A stretch of 14,863 nt of DNA from an uncultured Prevotella sp. (GTDB taxonomy: Bacteria; Bacteroidota; Bacteroidia; Bacteroidales; Bacteroidaceae), in contig USJX01000067.1 in the NCBI GenBank assembly GCA_900555035.1, forward strand, positions 1-14,863. Direction: 5' to 3'. Below, piece by piece: positions 1 through 7,400 of the stretch (the stretch's first letter is position 1; each line of letters opens with the position of its first letter). Position numbers and translations under genes: made by a program. The notes under the pieces were generated by a model that saw only the letters and a program-made list of their open reading frames with translations, had not been told where the DNA came from and did no database searches.

Positions 1-75
1 GTGAAAATTCTGACATGGCAAAATCCTGGGCAACTTTTTGTTGCTCAGGAACTTATAAATAAAGTTAAATTATAG
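1..75 (+). pseudogene. 3' end of a reading frame cut by the window edge; possible transposase tail
   Basis: Frame 1 is open from the first base to TAG at 73-75. The 24 residues look protein-like (they include WQNPGQLFVAQELINKVKL) and feel like the C-terminus of a Bacteroidetes transposase, but I cannot name the family with confidence. After the TAG the same frame continues as CCGIKV to TAA at 94-96. That would be a natural basic/cysteine tail if the TAG replaced a Lys codon by one base change, so the gene may be slightly truncated or decayed. Twenty-five open codons can occur by chance, so the call is weak. The promoter of the next gene starts only about 23 bases after the TAA. Confidence 0.3.
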
Positions 76-118
76 TGTTGCGGAATTAAGGTATAATAAA
101 GAAGATGAAACAAAAACT

Positions 119-150
119 TTTGGTGGTTTCAAGGCTTTTATGTACTTTTG
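119..150 (+). promoter_or_regulatory. Bacteroidetes-type promoter for the esterase gene
   Basis: The -33 element TTTG is at 119-122 and the -7 element TACTTTTG (TAnnTTTG) at 143-150, separated by exactly 20 bases. This matches the consensus of the Bacteroidetes primary sigma factor. Transcription would begin near 157, leaving a leader of about 30 bases before the ATG at 187. It also argues against the upstream in-frame TTG at 148, which lies inside the -7 box. Confidence 0.75.
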
Positions 151-186
151 CAAGCGAAACTTACAAATAAAATAATAACATACAAT

Positions 187-1071
187 ATGAAGAATCTAAA
201 AACAATTATCTTTACCGCTTGCGCCCTGTTCTCACTCGGCGCAGTAGCCTCAACCGAGCATACCACCGTGCAGGGCGACCATGGCAAACTCGATGTAGTC
301 ATCCAGCGTCCAGACAATGATGCAGCCAATGGCAACGGAAGCCAAGCAAATGCCAAAGCGAAGGCAGGCAAGAAGACTCCGCTCCTCGTGCTCTGCCATG
401 GATTTGGCGGCAATAAGGAGGGAAAACTCTTCGACTGCCTCGTAGACAGCCTCAACAAGAAAGGCATTGCCGTGATCAGATTCGACTTCAATGGCCATGG
501 CAAGAGCGAGGGAAAATTTGAGGATATGACCGTACTGAATGAGATAGAAGATGCCAAGTGCATCTTGCGCTATGCCTCCTCGCTGCCTTGGGTGAGCAAG
601 ATTGCGATGGGCGGCCACTCACAAGGTGGCGTGGTTACAGCCATGACCAGCGGACAGCTAGTCGCACAAGCTGACAAGGATATCAAGAAGATACAAGCCG
701 TGGTGCTCCTTGCCCCTGCCGCCGTGCTCCGTGACGATGCCCTGCGTGGCAATACATTCGGCAAGATGTACGACCCCAAGAATCCTCCAGCCAAGATAGA
801 GATGTGGGACGGCAAGGCCCTGGGTGGCAACTATATCCGCACAGCCACCACTCTGCCTATCTACGAGACGGCCAAGAACTACCACGGAGCCGAGTGCATC
901 CTGCATGGCGATGCCGACCGAGTAGTGCCTTACACCTATGGTCAGCGTTTCCACTATCTGAACAAGAAGAGCGAATGGCACTTGATGACCGATGCCGACC
1001 ACGGATTCGGCGGTCAGGAAGAGCAAGCCGCTCATATCGCCAGCGATTTCTTGGCTAAAGTTTTGAAGTAA
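187..1071 (+). CDS. Exported alpha/beta hydrolase, feruloyl/cinnamoyl-esterase-like
   Basis: This 294-residue alpha/beta-hydrolase probably cleaves ester bonds such as hydroxycinnamate esters of plant polysaccharides. Residues 1-22 are a signal peptide (a Lys-flanked start, a hydrophobic core, then AVAS), so the enzyme should act in the periplasm or at the surface. The oxyanion-hole motif HGFGG is at 71-75, FNGHGKSEGKFE at 101-112, and the nucleophile elbow GHSQGG at 143-148 with Ser145. Asp244 (GDADRVVP) and His272 (DADHGF) complete the triad. The segment after strand 3 and the region 175-235, where these esterases carry a lid, resemble cinnamoyl esterases of the LJ0536/Est1E type. An Ala/Asn/Lys-rich insert at about 45-63 is unusual and probably a flexible linker. 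The ATG at 187 is preferred because the longer frame starts inside the promoter. The gene stands alone between its promoter and a terminator. The exact substrate is not determined by sequence. Confidence 0.85.
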   Translation: MKNLKTIIFTACALFSLGAVASTEHTTVQGDHGKLDVVIQRPDNDAANGNGSQANAKAKAGKKTPLLVLCHGFGGNKEGKLFDCLVDSLNKKGIAVIRFDFNGHGKSEGKFEDMTVLNEIEDAKCILRYASSLPWVSKIAMGGHSQGGVVTAMTSGQLVAQADKDIKKIQAVVLLAPAAVLRDDALRGNTFGKMYDPKNPPAKIEMWDGKALGGNYIRTATTLPIYETAKNYHGAECILHGDADRVVPYTYGQRFHYLNKKSEWHLMTDADHGFGGQEEQAAHIASDFLAKVLK

Positions 1072-1102
1072 AACATCCATTTACCAGCAATAGCATAAAA
1101 CT

Positions 1103-1152
1103 CCTCAACATATAGTACAATCCACTATATGTTGAGGGCTTTTTATTTTTTT
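1103..1152 (+). terminator. Intrinsic terminator of the esterase gene
   Basis: A perfect 14-bp stem pairs 1103-1116 (CCTCAACATATAGT) with 1124-1137 around a 7-base loop. It is followed by GCTTTTTATTTTTTT. It lies 31 bases after the esterase stop codon. Confidence 0.9.
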
Positions 1153-1187
1153 AGCAAAATAATTATGGCTATTTGTGGATAATTGTT

Positions 1188-1195
1188 TATTTTTG
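1188..1195 (+). promoter_or_regulatory. -7 element for the small acidic gene
   Basis: TATTTTTG at 1188-1195 followed by C fits TAnnTTTG(C). No TTTG lies at the usual 20-base spacing (TATG is found at 1164-1167), and TTTG at 1172-1175 is too close, so the -33 part is weak. Initiation would be near 1202, about 48 bases before the ATG at 1250. Confidence 0.5.
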
Positions 1196-1249
1196 CATTG
1201 TCATTACGACAAAAGCATTATTAGATACAAAAACTTTACAACAAAACGA

Positions 1250-1441
1250 ATGATGACAATAGAAGAATACAGAGCTGCCATCTTACAGGCACTGCTCGAT
1301 GCTAAGAACGAAGACGGTACTCCTGCGCTCAGCGAGAAGGAAGCTACCGAGGCTCTCAATGGATTTACCGACGATGAGCTGCAAGATGGTATCCTCTGGA
1401 ATACACCTCAGGACGTGGCAGACATCATCCTCGAAGGTTAA
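1250..1441 (+). CDS. Small acidic protein of unknown function
   Basis: This 63-residue protein begins MMTIEEYRAAILQ and ends DVADIILEG. I do not recognise a family. It is strongly acidic, has no cysteine, signal peptide or membrane segment, and reads as two or three short helices (4-20, 28-45 and 52-62) around a DAKNEDGTPALSEKE turn. It could be a small adaptor or a helix-turn-helix-sized fold, but nothing visible settles this. The longer frame from GTG at 1175 would start upstream of the -7 element and encodes an unconvincing Cys/His/Tyr-rich N-terminus. I therefore choose the tandem ATGs at 1250 and 1253. The gene lies between the esterase terminator and the inverted repeat ahead of argS, so it is probably monocistronic. 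Codon use resembles the neighbours, which favours a real gene. Confidence 0.6.
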   Translation: MMTIEEYRAAILQALLDAKNEDGTPALSEKEATEALNGFTDDELQDGILWNTPQDVADIILEG

Positions 1442-1484
1442 GAGATACCAAGCAAGAGCCTACGCAGATGAGATATTTTTATGT

Positions 1485-1520
1485 ATTGTGCAAAGAAACA
1501 AGTCGTTTTCTTTGCACAAT
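1485..1520. repeat. Perfect 14-bp inverted repeat overlapping the argS promoter
   Basis: ATTGTGCAAAGAAA at 1485-1498 is the exact reverse complement of 1507-1520, with an 8-base spacer. The right arm contains the TTTG (1511-1514) that serves as the argS -33 element. It may be the terminator of the preceding small gene (although no T-run follows), an operator, or both. Confidence 0.7.
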
Positions 1521-1542
1521 CCAATTATTATTTGTAATTTTG
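1511..1542 (+). promoter_or_regulatory. Bacteroidetes-type promoter for argS
   Basis: TTTG at 1511-1514 and TAATTTTG at 1535-1542 are separated by 20 bases, a full consensus match. Transcription should start near 1550, giving a leader of about 80 bases before the argS ATG. The -33 box lies within the right arm of the inverted repeat at 1485-1520. Confidence 0.75.
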
Positions 1543-1628
1543 TAGCCGCTTAGACAAAAAGGGGATGCAAATGCCCCTTGAGCGGGCATAAAGAAAAGAT
1601 ATTTACCGGTAAAAAAGATATAAAGATA

Positions 1629-3449
1629 ATGAAGATAGAAAACGAAATCATCAGCTCTGTCATCGCGGCGGTGAAGGAGCTTTATGGTCAGGAAGTACCT
1701 GAAAAAATGGTAGCCCTGCAGAAGACCAAGAGTAATTTCGAAGGTAACCTTACCCTCGTCGTATTCCCATTCCTCAAGATGTCAAAGAAAAAGCCTGAGG
1801 ATACAGCACAGGAAATCGGCGAATACCTGAAGAAAAACTGCGCTAATGTTATCGCAGACTTCAACGTGGTAAAGGGTTTCCTCAACCTTTCTATCGCACC
1901 TGCCGCTTGGGTAGGACTCCTCAACACCATCCACGCCGACGAGAAATTCGGTGAGAAGCCTGTTACTGAGAATAGTCCACTCGTGATGATAGAGTACTCT
2001 TCTCCTAACACCAACAAGCCTCTCCACCTCGGTCATGTGCGCAACAACCTGCTCGGTTGGTCATTGGCTCAAATCATGGAGGCCAACGGCAACAAGGTTA
2101 TCAAGACAAACATCGTTAACGACCGTGGTATTCACATCTGTAAGTCTATGCTCGCTTGGCTCAAGTGGGGCAATGGCGAAACTCCTGAAACTTCTGGCAA
2201 GAAGGGCGACCACCTCATCGGCGACTACTATGTTGCCTTCGACAAGCACTATCGTGAGGAAATCGCAGAGCTCAAGGCTCAGTACATGAAGGAGGGCATG
2301 GACGAAGAAGCTGCCACAGAGAAAGCAAAGGCAGAGGCTCCGCTGATTAAGGAGGCTCACGAAATGCTCGTGAAGTGGGAGAACAACGACCCTGAAGTTC
2401 GCGCTCTCTGGCAGAAGATGAACAGCTGGGTTTACGCTGGCTTCGACGAGACCTACAAGATGATGGGTGTAGGTTTCGACAAGATATACTATGAGTCAAA
2501 CACTTACCTCGAGGGTAAGAAGAAGGTAGAAGAAGGATTGGAAAAAGGTCTCTTCTTCCGCAAGGACGATAACTCTGTATGGGCAGACCTCACCAACGAG
2601 GGTCTCGACCAAAAGCTCCTGCTCCGTTCTGACGGTACTTCTGTTTATATGACTCAGGACATCGGTACTGCCGACCTCCGCTTCAAGGACTTCCCTATCG
2701 ACAAGATGATCTACGTAGTAGGTAACGAACAGAACTACCACTTCCAGGTACTCTCTATCCTGCTCGACCGTCTCGGCTTCAAGTGGGGTAAGGACTTGGT
2801 TCACTTCTCTTACGGAATGGTAGAGCTGCCTAACGGTAAGATGAAGAGCCGCGAGGGAACCGTAGTAGATGCGGATGACCTGATGGCAGAGATGATCAAG
2901 GATGCTCGCCAGACAAGCGATGAGCTTGGCAAGTTCAAGGACATGAGCGAAGAAGAGCGTCAGGAGATTTCACGCATCGTGGGTCTCGGAGCGTTGAAGT
3001 ACTTCATCTTGAAGGTAGATGCTCGCAAGAACATGCTCTTCAACCCAGAGGAGAGCATCGACTTCAATGGTAACACAGGTCCTTTCATCCAGTACACCTA
3101 CGCTCGTATCCGCAGCATCATGCGCAAGGCAGCAGCCGAGGGCATCGAGATTCCTGCTGAGTTGGGCGCAGATGCTCCTATCAACGAGAAGGAGATTGAC
3201 CTCATCCAGAAGATGAACGACTTCGCTGCTGCCGTAGCCGATGCCGGCAACAACTACAACCCTGGCGGCATTGCCAACTACTGCTACGAGTTGACCAAGG
3301 AGTTCAACCAGTTCTACCACGACTACAGCATCCTGAATGCTGAGAGCGAGGCAGAGAAGATTACCCGTCTGGTTCTTGCAGCCAATGTTGCCAAGATTCT
3401 GAAGAACGGTATGGCTCTGCTCGGTATCGAGGTTCCAGAAAGAATGTAA
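1629..3449 (+). CDS. argS: Arginine--tRNA ligase
   Basis: This is a class I arginyl-tRNA synthetase (606 residues, a usual length), a cytoplasmic enzyme that charges tRNA-Arg with arginine using ATP. Residues 1-110 form the N-terminal tRNA-contacting domain. The HIGH-type motif is HLGH at 133-136, within SSPNTNKPLHLGHVRN. The KMSKS-like loop is KMKSREG at 404-410. The C-terminal half carries the DALR anticodon-binding helical domain, starting around TGPFIQYTYARIRSIM, and the protein ends IEVPERM, a typical ArgS ending. Between about 180 and 265 there is a charged Lys/Glu/Ala-rich helical insertion seen in Bacteroidetes-type enzymes. The ATG at 1629 gives the canonical N-terminus; the in-frame TTG at 1578 would add residues encoded by the structured leader. 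The gene is monocistronic, with its own promoter and terminator. Confidence 0.97.
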   Translation: MKIENEIISSVIAAVKELYGQEVPEKMVALQKTKSNFEGNLTLVVFPFLKMSKKKPEDTAQEIGEYLKKNCANVIADFNVVKGFLNLSIAPAAWVGLLNTIHADEKFGEKPVTENSPLVMIEYSSPNTNKPLHLGHVRNNLLGWSLAQIMEANGNKVIKTNIVNDRGIHICKSMLAWLKWGNGETPETSGKKGDHLIGDYYVAFDKHYREEIAELKAQYMKEGMDEEAATEKAKAEAPLIKEAHEMLVKWENNDPEVRALWQKMNSWVYAGFDETYKMMGVGFDKIYYESNTYLEGKKKVEEGLEKGLFFRKDDNSVWADLTNEGLDQKLLLRSDGTSVYMTQDIGTADLRFKDFPIDKMIYVVGNEQNYHFQVLSILLDRLGFKWGKDLVHFSYGMVELPNGKMKSREGTVVDADDLMAEMIKDARQTSDELGKFKDMSEEERQEISRIVGLGALKYFILKVDARKNMLFNPEESIDFNGNTGPFIQYTYARIRSIMRKAAAEGIEIPAELGADAPINEKEIDLIQKMNDFAAAVADAGNNYNPGGIANYCYELTKEFNQFYHDYSILNAESEAEKITRLVLAANVAKILKNGMALLGIEVPERM

Positions 3450-3500
3450 TATTTACATAAGATATAATAACCTACAATTGAATATTGACTATTGACAAAT

Positions 3501-3549
3501 AATGAGCACCCCCAGAGCCAGACTCTGGGGTTTGCTCATTTCGTTTTTA
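3501..3549 (+). terminator. Intrinsic terminator of argS
   Basis: An outer stem AATGAGCA/TGCTCATT (3501-3508 with 3533-3540) and an inner stem CCCCAGAG/CTCTGGGG (3510-3517 with 3523-3530) form one long hairpin with a 5-base loop. It is followed by TCGTTTTTA. It lies about 50 bases after argS. Confidence 0.88.
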
Positions 3550-3694
3550 TAGGGGTTAGGACTCTTTATAATAAAGGTCTGTATTCTTTATAAAGGTCAT
3601 TATTCTAAGTTTTTATCAATCAATTCTATTTCCTATTTCTATAGGATAGGATTCTAAAACAATGATCAACAGAAAATAAAAGAATAGAAAAAAA
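3550..3694. other. AT-rich spacer with a short imperfect tandem repeat and a small hairpin
   Basis: TCTTTATAataAAGGTC (3563-3579) is followed by TCTTTATAAAGGTC (3585-3598), an imperfect duplication 22 bases apart. TCCTAT-TTCT-ATAGGA at 3631-3646 is a 6-bp hairpin. No TAnnTTTG promoter is visible, so where transcription of the RNase H gene starts is unclear. A run of eight A's directly precedes its ATG, a common Bacteroidetes initiation context. Confidence 0.5.
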
Positions 3695-4168
3695 ATGAAT
3701 AAGATGCCCGTAAATCCTCCTTCATGGAGAAACGATACCGTGTTGCCTTTGCCCAACGAGGTAAAGGCGAATGCCTGGGCTGTGGATGCTGCCTGTTCCG
3801 GCAATCCGGGTCCGATGGAATACCAATGCATTGATCTCCAGACTGGTGAGCAGGTTTTCCACTATGGTCCCATTCACGGCACCAACAACATCGGCGAGTT
3901 CCTTGCCATCGTCCACGCTCTAGCCCTGATGGCCCAGCGAGGCATCACCGACAAGGTAATCTATAGCGACAGCGTAAATGCCCAGCTCTGGGTAAACAAG
4001 AAGCAATGCAAGACCAAGCTGGAGCGCACTCCTCAAACCGAGCAGCTCTATCAGGTCATCGCCCGTGCCGAAAATTGGCTCCGCACCCACCCCATCACCG
4101 TGCCTATCTTTAAATGGGAAACAAAGAAGTGGGGCGAGATTCCAGCCGATTTCGGAAGAAAAGGATAA
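3695..4168 (+). CDS. RNase H-like protein (RNase HI domain only)
   Basis: This 157-residue protein has an RNase H fold and should hydrolyse the RNA strand of RNA-DNA hybrids. The four metal-binding acids can all be placed: Asp31 (VDAACSGNPGP), Glu68 (NNIGEFLAIVHAL), Asp92 (IYSDSVNA) and Asp152 (IPADFGRKG). Their spacings (37, 24 and 60) are close to those of E. coli RNase HI. Conserved surroundings include KTKLERTP and KWETKKWGEIPADFGRK, typical of the Bacteroidetes RNase H family. Most relatives I remember carry an N-terminal viroplasmin (hybrid-binding) domain of about 50 residues. It is absent here, replaced by about 25 residues (MNKMPVNPPSWRNDTVLP), and an in-frame stop at 3677 rules out a longer start. 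The gene is probably monocistronic. Confidence is high for the fold and activity, lower for the in vivo role. Confidence 0.85.
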   Translation: MNKMPVNPPSWRNDTVLPLPNEVKANAWAVDAACSGNPGPMEYQCIDLQTGEQVFHYGPIHGTNNIGEFLAIVHALALMAQRGITDKVIYSDSVNAQLWVNKKQCKTKLERTPQTEQLYQVIARAENWLRTHPITVPIFKWETKKWGEIPADFGRKG

Positions 4169-4186
4169 GATTCTTCTTCTAAAATT

Positions 4187-4275
4187 TCACTATTTTGCGC
4201 GAAGTAGGATTTTTACCCCATTTCGCGCAGAATAGCGTATCACTATTTTGCGCGAAATGGTAGTTTCAGTACCAT
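4187..4275. repeat. GCGCGAA repeat cluster with mutually exclusive hairpins
   Basis: The 17-mer TCACTATTTTGCGCGAA occurs exactly at 4187-4203 and 4240-4256. An inverted copy at 4219-4235 pairs with the second copy (CCATTTCGCGCAGAATA with TATTTTGCGCGAAATGG at 4244-4260, one mismatch). It can also pair, less extensively, with the first copy. A further small inverted repeat, ATGGTA/TACCAT, follows at 4257-4262 and 4270-4275. The strong hairpin 4219-4260 may terminate the RNase H transcript, though no long T-run follows. Alternatively this is a dispersed palindromic element or a regulator-binding cluster upstream of the beta-galactosidase promoter. Confidence 0.8.
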
Positions 4276-4289
4276 AGCAGCAAAATAAG

Positions 4290-4308
4290 GCTAATAGAAA
4301 AGATTAGC
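4290..4308. repeat. Small inverted repeat between the RNase H and lacZ genes
   Basis: GCTAAT (4290-4295) and ATTAGC (4303-4308) form a 6-bp stem with a 7-base loop. Some T-rich sequence follows at 4317-4330. It could be a weak terminator or chance. Confidence 0.3.
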
Positions 4309-4362
4309 GCACAACACTTTTATGTTTTTTAACTCCATCAGCACACGAAAGTTCGGTAATTA

Positions 4363-4394
4363 TTTGGAAGTTTCAGGAATTAATCGTAATTTTG
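4363..4394 (+). promoter_or_regulatory. Bacteroidetes-type promoter for the beta-galactosidase gene
   Basis: TTTG at 4363-4366 and TAATTTTG (followed by C) at 4387-4394 are separated by exactly 20 bases. Transcription should start near 4401, leaving a leader of about 55 bases. The GCGCGAA repeats end roughly 90 bases upstream. Confidence 0.78.
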
Positions 4395-4455
4395 CACCAA
4401 ATCTAAATAGATTCATAACTAGCTAACTTGTAATTATTAATAATTCAACTAAACA

Positions 4456-7400
4456 ATGAAACAAAAACATTTATTTTGGGGAACTGCGGTTGCACTGACC
4501 TTCCTCTTCAGCGCATCAGCTGTTGCACAACCTAGACACACCAAGAAAAAGGTGAAGAAAGTGGTTGAGGCAAAGGTTGACGTATGTCCGTTTACGGACA
4601 AATGGGTAGAAGACGAGACTAAGTTTGAGGATCGCAAAGAAAAAGCCCATGCTACTTTCGTTCCATATTCTTCTACTGCTTCCATGCAGCAGGACGACTA
4701 CTACAAATTTCCATGGCTCACTCCTAAACATGCCAATTATCTGTTGCTCAACGGCAAGTGGAAGTTCCACTATACTGCCGACTGGAAACAGGGCAAGCCT
4801 GAAAAGGATAATTTCTGGGCAGACAACGCCGATGTTTCTTCATGGAAGGAACTCCAGGTGCCTCTGAACTGGGAAATGGCTGGATACGATGTGCCTGTAT
4901 ATAATAATGTGGGCTATCCTTTCGAGAACAAACCGCCATTCATCACAGCCTTCAAGGATAACTTCGACAAGAATCCGGTAGGTTCTTATCGCCGTAACTT
5001 CAACCTGCCTAAAGGTTGGGAAACCGGAAAGCGTGTATTCCTGCACTTCGACGGTGCCTGCAGCGCCATCGTGGTTTGGGTAAACGGTAAGTATGCCGGC
5101 TATTCACAGGGGGCCAATACAGATGCTGACTTCGATGTTACCAACCTGGTTCGCAAGGGCGACAACAACGTATCTGTACGCGTTTACCGCTGGAGCGACG
5201 GCTCTTATCTGGAGGGACAGGATATGTGGCACCTGGGTGGTATCCACCGCGATGTTTATCTCGTAGCTACTCCAAAGACTTTCGTATCAGATCATTACAT
5301 CACTTCTGCCCTGAACAGCGATTATGCATCGGGCAACCTGAATGTTGACCTGACTATCAATAACGCTGCCAAGGAGAGCTCTCAGAAGACGCTGGAGATC
5401 GAGCTCCTCGACCCTCAGGGAAAATCTGTTGGCAAGCAGTCGGCACAGGTTGCCATGACTGCTAAGGACGGCGAGAAGAACTGCCGCCTTACCATCGACA
5501 ACCTGACCGGGCTGAAGGCCTGGACCTCAGAGCAGCCTAACCTCTATACCGTTATCGTCCGCCAGAAGGCAGGCGACCAGGAAGAGATGGTATTCTCTAC
5601 CAAATACGGTTTCAGAGATGTTGCCATCAAGGGCAAACTGGTTTATGTAAACGGCAAGCGAGTATTCTTCAAGGGTGTCAACACCCAGGATATTCACCCA
5701 CTCTATGGCCACGCCATCGACGTGGAGACCATGCTTCGCGACGTAATCCTGATGAAGCAGGCCAATGTGAACACCGTTCGTACCAGTCACTATCCTCGTC
5801 AGGCTAAGATGTATGCCATGTTCGACTACTACGGATTGTACTGTATGAACGAGGCTGACGTAGAATGCCACAACAACCACTCACTTTCCAACAACCCTAC
5901 CTGGCGCGCTGCTTACGTGGACCGCACAGAGCGCATGGTATTGAGAGACCGCAACCACCCTAGCGTGGTATTCTGGTCGCTCGGTAACGAGTCGGGCGGT
6001 GGCGATAACTTCCAGGCTACCTACGATAAGATTAAGGAGCTTTTGCCTGGTCGCGACGCTTGGGTTCACTACGAGGGCTACAATCACGGTGCCAAGTACT
6101 CTGACTTCGGTTCAGACATGTATCCAAGAATCGAGGTGGTGAAGAAGCAGATGGATGGTCTCAACAACAAGCCTTACTTTATCTGTGAGTATGCTCATGC
6201 GATGGGGCAGGCTGTGGGTAACCTGCAGGAATACTGGGACCTCATCGAGGCAAGTACCGGTATCACCGGTGGCTGCATCTGGGACTGGGTTGACCAGGGT
6301 ATCTACGATACACGCCGCATCCGCAAGGGTCTTCCTCTGAAGGATCCTAAGACCGGACTCCACTACTACACATCCGGTTACGACTATACCAAGATGAACA
6401 ACGGTTACAGAGGATTCCAGGGCGACTTCATGAGCAACGGTATCATTACTCCAGGCAGAGAGTGGACGGCTAAGCTCACCGAGGTGAAGTATGTTTACAG
6501 AAATGTGAACTTCGAGTCTTTCTACAGCCGCGTGCTCACCTTGAAGAACAAGTGCGCATTCACCAACCTGGCTGATATCTATAATCTCAGCTACGAAGTG
6601 CTCCGCAATGGCATATCTGTAGAGAAGAACCAGGTGGCTATCCCATCTGTATTGCCAGGCAAGACCTGCGATATCAACATCCCTTACACCACCGTTGTAG
6701 ATAATAAGGCAGAGTATGTCATCACCTTCAGCCTCGTTCTGAAGAAGTCAACTTCATGGAGCAAGCAGGGTTATATGATGGCTCAGCAGCAGTTCAAGCT
6801 TTCTGCAGAGAATGCAGGTGGCACATCTGTAGCCGACCCTACCTTCGTACAGAAAGACCATGGCAAGTTGCCAGCTATCCAGGAGAAGGGCAAGCTGAAG
6901 GTAAAGGATAACACCATTACCGGCAAGGACTTCAGCATCACATTCGGTGAGGACGGAACCATCGCCAACTGGACTTATCGCAATACTCAGCTCGTTCAGC
7001 CTAACGCTGGTCCTGACTTCAACGGCTTCCGTCGCATTGCCAACGACAACGTGAACCTGGGTGCTACAGGTGGTGTTGCCGAGAACGAGAACAAGGAAGA
7101 GGGTGCACTCACCGGTAAAAAGATGATGGTGAAGGCTCCTAAGAAGCAGGGCAAGAACGTGGTTGTGGAGACTGCCGTTACCAACGGTAAGGATACTCAC
7201 CAGATTGCTTACATCATCTATCCTAACGGAACCGTGGATATGAAGGTGACTACCAACAATTCTTCTGAGGAAACCCGAAAAATCGGTATTACCATGCAGT
7301 TTGCTCCTGGTTTCGAGAATGTGGAGTATTATGCCAAGGGTCCTTGGAGCAACTACATCGACCGTCAGAGAGGTTCGCTGTTAGGTTTGTACAAGACCAC

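Noticed and set aside
148..186. TTG-initiated extension of the esterase
   Set aside because: The TTG lies inside the -7 promoter element, so it would not be in the transcript; ATG at 187 begins a normal signal peptide.
1578..1628. TTG-initiated extension of ArgS
   Set aside because: The extra 17 residues are encoded by the structured leader and are not like ArgS N-termini; ATG at 1629 is canonical.
1543..1628. T-box leader for argS
   Set aside because: Too short, no T-box sequence, and this mechanism is not known in Bacteroidetes.
4187..4275. CRISPR array
   Set aside because: Only two direct copies plus an inverted one, with unequal spacers that themselves pair with the repeats; no cas genes nearby.
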